64,000 nucleotides of DNA from Heligmosomoides polygyrus polygyrus (lineage: Eukaryota; Nematoda; Chromadorea; Rhabditida; Heligmosomidae), in assembly GCA_947396885.1 (NCBI GenBank), contig OX377204.1, positions 52,563,139 through 52,627,138 of the forward strand, in the 5' to 3' direction. Below the pieces are notes generated by a model that was given only the letters and a program-made list of their open reading frames with translations, was not told the origin of the DNA and made no database searches. The position numbers and the translations under genes are program-made. Shown piece after piece: positions 56,105 through 64,000 of this stretch; positions within the stretch are counted from its first letter, which is position 1, and each line of letters starts with the position of its first letter.

Positions 56105-58066
56105 GAGAGGGCGACCCGCGGAGAAGGTGAGTGAGACCTGAAAAGTGATGGCGCCCCTTTTATGCGGGCCCGAGATTATTTGCGCGCCGATCACCTACGC
56201 GCCTGGTCGACCCATCACTGATCTAACTCGTCGCCCGTACGCGCGCCGCTTAGCTGCCCATGTTGGCCCTGACAGTATCGGGGTTTTTGGTAGTAGTGGA
56301 GTGCGGTAACTGTTGAGCCTTGTGTTCTAGAAAGCCAGAGTGTATTAACAGAACAGGTCGGATTTTTCTGTGCAATGAGTCATACACACTCCTCATCAAC
56401 GCCTTAACCTCTTAAAGAAAGTTTCCTTCGAAGTCAGTGAGCTCGACCTCACTACCCGACTTCCATGATACCTATGGGTATGCATCTTAACCGGCCGAGG
56501 TTTTGACGACAGATACCGCATTCTGCTCACTACCCCAAAGAATCCCCTTAAGTGAAATTTGTGCGAATGTAGTAATTCTGGCTTTACCATAGAGCGCACT
56601 AACGCTAATGGCTCGGGTCTCCCTTACCTTTAGTTGAGCGCAATCAGATCAAAGTGGGAATGGGCGGTCACACCGCTGCCTTTTCTGCCGTCTGCCCACA
56701 GCCACGTACCAAGTTTTTGCTGATTGCCAGCTCTTTGGCACTCGCCAGCTCGGTCAGATGATCCTAGACAGGAATAGTTGCGAGAGTCGTGCAGGCCATC
56801 AGCACCTTTATCTGTTGCATCTGTACCGCCGACGTTCTCTGGAGCGGCGCAGGCACGTGGCGTTCCGCTTCTCGCATATCAATCACACGCTGTTTTGCTC
56901 TTGATCAGCTTCACAGCGCCCGTGCAGTCTTGCCTACCGGTCGTAAGCATGGGAGCCTGCCTGCTCGGCAAGTCCTGCCATGCTATCGCCGATTGGAACT
57001 CGTAGTGGTGGTATCGCTTTCGAATTGCATCTGAAGAGGTCTTCAAGCTTTTACTGGAACTTCCATACACAGCCTGTGCAGCGTGTATTCTATTTTGCAA
57101 GTCTCAAAGAAAAAGACAAAGATTGCTTCCCGATAGCTGCAGTGTTTAAAGCGGTCTATTCAACCAAGGAACGCTCGCAGTGTAGGCACATGACTACAAG
57201 GAATTATAGTAACCCGGCCAAGTTGTTCCACATGTTCTTTGCTCGCCGTTAACGAAGAACATACTGCTGCTGATGCTTGCTTGTGCTGTCTTGCTGCTGG
57301 TTCCCAAACACATCCAGTGGCTACTAAAGCTTGCGGCAGAAGCAGAAGCGGTGCAATTCTTTCTCAAGGTGGTATTGCCATTAGTTTTCTTCCTATTTCT
57401 TCTAAATTACTTGGTCCGACGTTCCTGGCACTATTGATATTACGTGCACTGCACTGTCGTATTGTGAGTTTTTGGGATTCCACCTTCGGCTCACTGGCAG
57501 CCTGTCTCCGTTATCAGACGTAATGCTTTTTCGTGTAAAGACCGATTTCCCGTTGAGAAGATCGCACATCGCCAGTCGGCGAACTGCATTTTCCACATTG
57601 TGGCCTTCAACGATCTCTGCGAGTTTCTCTGAATTCGCTCAATATGGCGCAAACCGTCTGTTAGCAGCTGTACGCCAGGCCATATAAAAGCGCACCCTTC
57701 ATGATAAATAGAACGGCGTAATTTCCCATTTCCTTCATAAGGAGCATTGCGGTCATCTTATGTAGCAGAAAGCTAGATAGTACATGCATGCTCTACGAAG
57801 CTTTGTTTTCTTGAATTCTCTACGTGGACGAGGTGTAGAAACATTATTTCCTATGGTGATACACGGTCCTTCCTCAGACACATTTTCTTCAGGCAGTGTC
57901 TACCAATGGTAAGTAGCTTAACAGTGTAGAGGGCACTAACAAGTCTTCGTATGCTGTCTACGTCACACGCGCTCCTGACGCTCTACCTGCTCCCCATACT
58001 CTTCCCCGAACGGCAGCGAAGATGGTGAATATCAGAAATACCATACCACTCGTAGAGAGCGCAGAT
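56105..58066. other. Unassigned region between the two chimera copies
   Basis: About 2 kb with no recognised gene. Frames of 60-94 codons at 56778-57687 lack known domains. It could hold small exons but no phased chain was found. Confidence 0.35.
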
Positions 58067-58818
58067 GTCGACACCAGGGATGGGCGGAAATTTTGAAAAT
58101 TTTCTCAGAAAACAGAAATCAGAAAACAGAAAGGCCAAAAACGCCAGAAAATCAGAAAACAGAAATCAGAAAACAGAAAATTTCGAAATTATCACACGAC
58201 CTAATTATTATACCCAAAGATCTATACTTCCAGTAGCAAATGCTTTTGTATGACTAGAAATGTAGTCGTAAACCAGCATTTTAATGTGAAAGCGTTTATA
58301 AAAATTTCTATTACACTCCAGTGCACTGCAATCAGCAAGTTGTAAATGTGGACTGATAGATCCTAGGAATCTCGACCCTTGAAGTATACAACATTACTCA
58401 TCATAATGGTCCTACCAGTAAGAAACTGGCCTTTTAGAGTACCGAACACGATGAAGGCTCAATGATCACTGTTTGCATCAACTCAATTGCTAGAGTTTGT
58501 AGACACACTCAACATACTCTAAAGCTGTGCAGAGATTCGTTGGTGTTACTGGCTCCGCCAGAATCTGTATTCCTAGTTCGTTTCGTTCCTCGGGAGTACC
58601 TTTCCTTGTAAGTGGCCTGGCTGAAAATTTTCAGGCCAGCATAAATGCTCTTTACAGCACCTTACTACTTAGCCGACTAAAGATGTGAATTTCACAGAAC
58701 AACACGAGATTGTGTCTGAGGGGGCTGTCAGCACAACAGGTCTTGGGTGGAGGTGCTTTCTTGAATGCGTAGACACCATATAATGAAGACTGAGCATAGC
58801 GTATACCCTCTCCATCAC

Positions 58819-58842
58819 ATTATTATTATTATTATTATTATT
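58819..58842. repeat. (ATT)n microsatellite at the hAT-LINE junction
   Basis: About eight ATT repeats; a shorter version stands at the same place in copy 2 (near 55405). Confidence 0.85.
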
Positions 58843-58879
58843 TCACCTTATATCTACATATCATACTACATCTCAGTGG

Positions 58880-60130
58880 AAGACCAGAAGAACCGCCTTG
58901 GTGTACAGAGGAGTGCACGGCATTAGCAACAATCGCGCGATCTGCCTGATGCTCGTAGTCTACAAGCTGTTCACTCGAGTCATCCTGAATAGGGACAGCA
59001 ATGCGAACAGGCAGAATTTCAGAGAGGATTCAGCACGATCCTCCACACACACACCATTACGAAGCTCATCGAAGTGTCGCGAGAATACAAGCTGCCGCTG
59101 TGCCTTACGTTCGTCGATCTGAAAAAGGCATTTGACGCTGTCGAGACAGAAGCGGTCATCGAAGCCCTGCCCACTCAGGGCGTTACTACTCTGTACGTCA
59201 GAATCCTTCGAGAGCTGTACAGTGGACTCACGACAAAGGTTTCGCCATTCTACAACAAGTCGATGCCAATGTGAACAGAGAGGTTCGATGAGGTTCGATG
59301 AGAGAGTATCCCCGGTTCTCTTAAGCGCCACCCTCAAAAACGTCATTCGCGAACTCGAAAAAAAGACACGGAAGTGAAATACGACGGACGGCAGCTACAC
59401 CATCTAACACCGAGCGCTAGCCAGGCGGAACGAATGCTGGCCGACTTCGATCGTTTACATAAGTGGGAATGTTGGACTGCAGCTGAATCTTACGAGGACG
59501 ATGTTCATGAGGAACGGTCGAGTTTCGGATGCCTCATCCTCGCTCAACGGAACGAACATCTTCGAATGCTCCAGACACGTGTATCTGGGTCGCAAAGTCA
59601 ACATGACCAACTAACTAGCGCCGGAGCTGAGCAGGAGGAAACGAGCGGCTTGAGGAGCTGTCAAGAGTGTCGAAAGAGAAGTGGGGAAGACGAAGAACGT
59701 CGGGGCTCTGTACCTACCTTTTCGACTTTACTGTTCTTCCTGCCCATACGTATCAGAGACCTGGGCTCTACAAAGGCAGGATTAACAAGCGATCAGTATC
59801 GCGGAATCGAGAGGACGATGCTCGGAGTGACACGACTCACACAAGTGAGAGAAGGCCTCGAGACTTCCGAGCTTCGCCGACGTTCGAAGATCAGAGATGC
59901 TGTCGCATGTCCAAGTCGTCGAAAATTAGATGGGCCACGTAATGCGCTTCGCAGACACCGACTAGATTCCGCGGAATGTCAAGAGAACACCAGGATGTCC
60001 AACAACGCGTTGGCCGGACTTCTTCGCCAAAGCCCTGAACAAACAATATGACGCTCTTCGTGCCCCTCGAGCGAAAAAGATCCATGGGGCACCCTGGAGC
60101 ACCCTGGTGCCCACCCTACCCCAGTAACTC
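58880..60130 (+). pseudogene. LINE (second family) reverse transcriptase fragment carried in the hAT element
   Basis: The reading begins QWKTRRTALVY, then AICLMLVVYKLFTRVILNR, SREYKLPLCLTFVDLKKAFD, AVETEAVIEALPTQGV, a VDGRQLHHL-like DGRQLHHL, ASQAERMLADFDR, then QYRGIERTMLGVTRLTQVRE, SELRRRSKIRDAVA and AGLLRQSPEQTI. These follow the order of a nematode APE-type LINE reverse transcriptase and its C-terminal region; the catalytic DD segment is deleted after HHL. It is 5' truncated at the same point (QWKT) as the copy at 55336, and several frameshifts are present. Confidence 0.85.
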
Positions 60131-60139
60131 TAGGACAAG

Positions 60140-60440
60140 TGGTTAGTTAATACATAGTTAAATGCCCCTCAGAGTACTAGTTTTATAGTTTTAAAATAAA
60201 ATTTTTAGTGATCGTAGATGGTCCAAACTACTGTTAAAATCGAAAGAATACGAAGCCAAATTATGCAAGTCGAAAAATGCTCTACGATATACTCCTATGC
60301 TCCTTGCCAGCAGCACTTACACAATCAATCAAGCAAACAAAGCGGCATAGTTCATGAGCATATGGCGCAATTACTACATGAGCACATCCAAAAAACGCCA
60401 CATGCTTACCATATAAGATACTCTAGAAACACTATTTTGG
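60140..60440. other. hAT interior 3' of the LINE fragment
   Basis: No gene seen; AT-rich DNA between the LINE end and the right hAT subterminal repeats. A 75-codon frame at 60218 has no known domain. Confidence 0.35.
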
Positions 60441-60647
60441 AATAAAGCTCACTATTCTACGACACTTTTTGAAACCTTTTTATTGGATTTCTGTGATGAA
60501 ATTTTGTTCACAACTCCATTTTCTGTTTTCTGGTCAATTTTTGGCCATTTTCCCAGAAAACAGAAAACAGAAAATTTGCCCAAAATGGCCAGAAAATCAG
60601 AAAACAGAAAACAGAAAACAGAAATTCCGCCCATCCCTGGTCGACAC

Positions 60648-62194
60648 TGTGGGCCTCGAGTGCTACTCTTTCCGCTCGAAGCACTAGGTAATCAGCGGCA
60701 ACTAAATCCGGATTAGCTGGCGGGTGAAGACAGCCTTACTTGCTTGTCGTTCATGATTCGGCGTCAAGGTGAGAAGAGGATGGTGCAGGTTAGACTCGCG
60801 TTCGGGAAAGTGATCGCAATCCACATCGGCTCGGTGATCCTAAGGCGCTCCCAGGAAATCCCCTCCTAAAGAGTGGTCTCAGGCCCTGTTAGCTTTCGAG
60901 GGTTGATTACTGCAGCCTTCCGTAAGAGGCAGGTTGCTAAAGCTTTGCAAATTGCAAGTACGCTTCCAGTCTCTCCCATGTCAACCCAATCTCACAACGC
61001 GAATATATGCAACTGCAACCTAAGGAGGCTCATTTCTAGCAGGTCTTCATTTTTTCCACCACCATCTAGGAATCAGAGCAATACGCAGTGGCGTTCATTT
61101 CAGAAGTGAAAGTTCCTCTCATTAATTGCCGGTGTCGGCGACTGCTTTATCGTCTGTCCCACTGAATCGATATGGATGCTTTATTCGATTTGCGAAACCA
61201 GCAGTAAAAGCACGTTAGTTTCGCGCGTGGAAAGCCAAAGGAGAACTGGCTCGCATCCTACACAATGCAGGCTCGTCTATAGGGGGGAGCTTATCAAACC
61301 AGGTGGTAGGAGAAACCTTTAAACAAGAACAACATCTTTCATTGCGCGTCGGCCCACCCAGTCAGTATGAAAAGAGACTTTGTCAAAAACATGTTCCATA
61401 CTGCTGGGGTAGTATCATCTGAAGACGCGGACAGTTGTTTTATGAGAGACGTTTGGTACGATGGTTTCAACCTTTTTCTTTATAAACACTCGAGACTTCT
61501 GAAGACTAAGCTTTTTATCTGTAATGTACAATTCAAAGAAATAGATCGATCCTTAGGAAACAGATACAATGACAAATAATTATCCGAGCAGAGAGTGGAC
61601 GAGGCTTCGATCTACACTAGGTAGGTGGCACCTGGGAAATAGAAGAGCCAAGTAGAAGAGCGTGCGAGCGGGCCTCCTGGATGACGAAGACTGAAAAATG
61701 TAGGCCAAGGCTCCCAAACCACCCCCGCTTGATTCGCAGGCAGTAAGAACATTCTTGACTCATCTACAGGAGGGTTCATGCAGAGAACCGAGACATTCAA
61801 AGAGTTTGTTTTCTATCCCTGTGACGGGGAGATGCACTAGCGGCACCATTCACACAGGTCCTTCTCAATGGACACGGCGCGCACAACTGTGATGCGAAGC
61901 AGGCAGCTCGTAACAGGTCTAGTGGGCAAGAATGACCAACCATCATTGGGGGATTGCGGATGGAGTAGTCAAAAATAACGTTTTGTGTCCCGCTCATTTC
62001 GCACACAGTGACTGTAGTGGGCCTTTCTTGCATTGAGAAGGCCGTGGTGCAAGATGAGTAATAGGTGCTAGCAGTGCCCCCCCCCCTACAGATCTTAAAG
62101 GACACTTGGTCCGAAGCCCATGTAGGACCGGCTGCGCACACCCCTTCGAGAGGCAGCGCGCGGTAGTGCGCGACTCTGGAATGCGGGGAGGAGT
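60648..62194. other. Unassigned stretch
   Basis: No gene could be supported. The frame at 61367-61579 (70 codons, with LLKTKLFICNVQFKEIDRSL) starts with a good ATG but has no recognised domain or partner exon. A C10 tract lies at 62077-62086. Confidence 0.3.
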
Positions 62195-62204
62195 GTGCGG
62201 GGGC

Positions 62205-62713
62205 GGGCAGACATAACTCCAACGCCGCGCAAACCCCCTTGGGATCGCGCACGGTGCGCGTCGAAATTGGACGAGTTGTCGCAGTCCGATGCTTCCGACG
62301 GCTAGAAGCGCTTCCAACAGGGACATGCGACATTTGCCTTATTTCAACGTTTCTTGGAGATGGTATATGAATGTGGTTTCAATAGGACGATAAGTGACAG
62401 TTTATACAGGAATCCTGGTCAAGTGGATGGTTTCTAGCGTCAGTATTTGCCATCTACAACTTCCTAGGTCAATTTTTACCCGTGATTATGATTATACTAC
62501 GGAAAAAGGTCGCTATCACCCATTCTCGGATCAATTATCCTACTGCAGACTGTTGCCTACCACATTCTGTGGGATCTTAAGTTCCTTGCTAGAAATGTGG
62601 TCTGGGAGCTTAAGCACTGAGAACATTTCGTGCTCCGCGGCTAACCACGCGTCACCGAGCGCACATCCGCGATTCAGCGCCGCGACATCGCGTTGGAGTT
62701 AGGTCCTGGAGCC
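62205..62713. mobile_element. MITE family X, copy 2 (10-bp duplication)
   Basis: GGGCAGACATAACTCCAACG at 62205 and GTTGGAGTTAGGTCCTGGAG near the right end are as in copy 1, flanked by GTGCGGGGGC at 62195-62204 and 62714-62723. The first 300 bp are similar to copy 1; about 160 bp (62500-62660) are absent from copy 1. No ORF of note. Confidence 0.85.
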
Positions 62714-62744
62714 GTGCGGGGGCAAGTGGGAGACATGCGAAGGG

Positions 62745-62850
62745 CTCAAGAAACCTATTGGAAAGAACGGGAGAGGAAGGGCGGAACGAAAGGCAAAAAA
62801 ATTCCGGAGACCAGAATGCGAAACACGGAAACGGAAATAACACGTATTCA
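62745..62850 (-). repeat. Diverged hAT-like terminal fragment
   Basis: The complement shows ATTTCCGTTTCCGTG, CATTCTGGTCTCCGG and CGTTCCGCCC, the right-end pattern of the hAT family at 25794. Confidence 0.4.
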
Positions 62851-64000
62851 TTCGCTGTTTGTTTATAAACCGCATTCAAAACAGCGTCGGAAACTACCTC
62901 TATTGCATATTTTCTCGCGCAAAACATCCAGAGGAAAAAAATTCCACAGGTGATGCACACCCTCGTCAGAACATGGTGTTATCCCTTAACCTGGAGCTAG
63001 CTCTCTCTCACACTAAAACAGTTGCAAAGTCTTCTCCTACTTAACAGCGTACAATCTCTTCACCCCTTCTTTATCTAATTCCGACAACAGCCTTTCCGTT
63101 GACTTTTTGTAGCACCAGTTTTTTGCACGGTAACCTTAACTACTTAGGATTGCTTGCAAAGCGTTAAGCAAAATTTGTTCAGATAAGGTTTGAAACAGGA
63201 GTAGCCAGCTACATCACTTAAATGATCTAAAAACGTTACGGACTTGTGGCGTGATAGATGACGTCATGACTGAAGAGGCGTCTGCTTACTCAGCATTGGC
63301 AGTCATGTTAAAATCATTAAAACTAGTGCTCCGATTCCATTTTGGAATGGAACAAGATATGTGGCTGACTGACTGTTCACAGTGGCTACGCTTCCGCAGG
63401 AATATTTCGTGCGTTAAACCACCAAGAAACTTCCTGATATGGAAGAGACGTATGTACATAGCTGAACTCTTCCTGGCTTCTTCTTAAAGTGATGGCTTTC
63501 TCTTACACTTCGGCAAGTAATCCTAGGCAATCAGAATAATGGCTAAAGGTAGATGTTCGACAACGCCTCATTTACAAAGGCGTATTTCATGGCTCCATGT
63601 GGGTGCAATTCACACCGTCGATCACGGACACTCTGTAAACTTGGATCAGACGAGCGCATGGCAGATTCTTCACTGGACCTTTGGTTCATAGCGCCTGACT
63701 TATAAAGTCTTTGTAGCTAATCATAGCTACCGAACAAGAACTCGCGATCATTGAAACGTTGAGCGCACTTTTTTAGCACACAATGCGTACCCTTTGATGA
63801 AACGTTAATAGCCATTTTCTGATAATAGTCTGAATAGTAAAACAGTATTTCTCTTATGGCTGTGCGGAGAACAATTTTTAAATTGATGATGTGATTAGCG
63901 TTCAGTACAGAAGTAGTGTTGAACGGTGAGCAATTCCATTTCCGCCGTCCGGTCCAAAGCAAGCGGAGCACGAAACGAAACGAAAGGGCTGAGAACGGCC
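62851..64000. other. Unassigned end of window
   Basis: No recognised gene. Frames at 63251-63487 plus and 63717-63971 minus have no known domain, and no terminal repeats were seen. Confidence 0.3.

Larger units (their letters stand above)
58075..60639 (+). mobile_element. hAT-LINE chimera, copy 1, with 8-bp duplication
   Basis: The ends CAGGGATGGGCGGAAAT (58075) and its complement ending at 60639 are flanked by an exact GTCGACAC at 58067-58074 and 60640-60647. Subterminal DNA is a run of AGAAAACAGAAATCAG units on the left and mirrored CTGTTTTCTG units on the right. The interior contains a LINE fragment but no hAT transposase. Because the duplication encloses the LINE, the whole 2.6 kb probably moved as one unit. 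Confidence 0.9.

Noticed and set aside
55336..58900. One giant inverted-repeat element spanning both hAT copies
   Set aside because: The copy at 58075-60639 has its own exact 8-bp duplication, so the two are separate insertions of one family.

Overview
The window reads as nuclear DNA of a nematode, most likely a clade V (strongylid or hookworm-type) worm. Reasons: short introns with TTTNAG-type acceptors, one recognisable animal gene split into small exons, and a repeat load of Tc1/mariner, Tc4/Tc5-like foldbacks, hAT, RTE and CR1-like LINEs, a Penelope-like element and tRNA-like SINEs. No bacterial operon, rRNA, intact tRNA or CRISPR array is visible.

Only one host gene can be supported. 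A DCAF5 (WDR22)-like WD40 protein lies on + at 1183-11548. Seven exons join with consistent phases into a 325-codon C-terminal part; the N-terminal WD repeats are not visible and probably lie upstream of the window. Its two long introns are packed with repeats: a foldback element at 2158-3692, and a 7-kb intron holding a CR1-like LINE remnant, a SINE, satellite DNA and a Tc1 element.

From 11.5 kb to the end the window is almost entirely mobile and repeated DNA, much of it nested. Layout: SINE (12.5 kb); Tc5-like foldback inside mariner-like sequence (13.3-15.8 kb); mariner (16.6 kb); partial hAT (17.3-18.2 kb); third TTA foldback (19.8-21.1 kb); hAT-type MITE made of a 41-bp repeat (21.2 kb); RTE copy 1 (21.8-24.6 kb); composite satellite split by a hAT element (25.2-28.0 kb); two MITEs (28.1-28.8 kb); unassigned DNA (28.8-33 kb); full-length but broken RTE copy 2 (33.05-36.04 kb); a 7-kb foldback containing a MULE-like element that contains a LINE (37.7-44.7 kb); a Penelope-like element (45.2-47.5 kb); a 123-bp satellite (47.6-48.0 kb); a second 3.3-kb foldback (48.1-51.5 kb); a mariner fragment; and two copies of a hAT-like element carrying the same 5'-truncated LINE fragment (52.8-56.1 and 58.1-60.6 kb).

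The most unusual signals are: (1) foldback elements with TTA target duplications whose arms carry tRNA-like box A/box B modules; (2) two 3.2-3.3-kb foldbacks with CAGTACCGGAC ends whose arms nearly meet; (3) one short module recurring in the loops of three different foldbacks; (4) a hAT-LINE chimera present twice with one shared junction; and (5) Penelope-type inverted terminal repeats with hammerhead-ribozyme-like motifs. All transposon ORFs seen are broken, so none looks autonomous. Coordinates were read by eye and family assignments come from recognised protein motifs, terminal repeats and target duplications; no alignment or database search was run.
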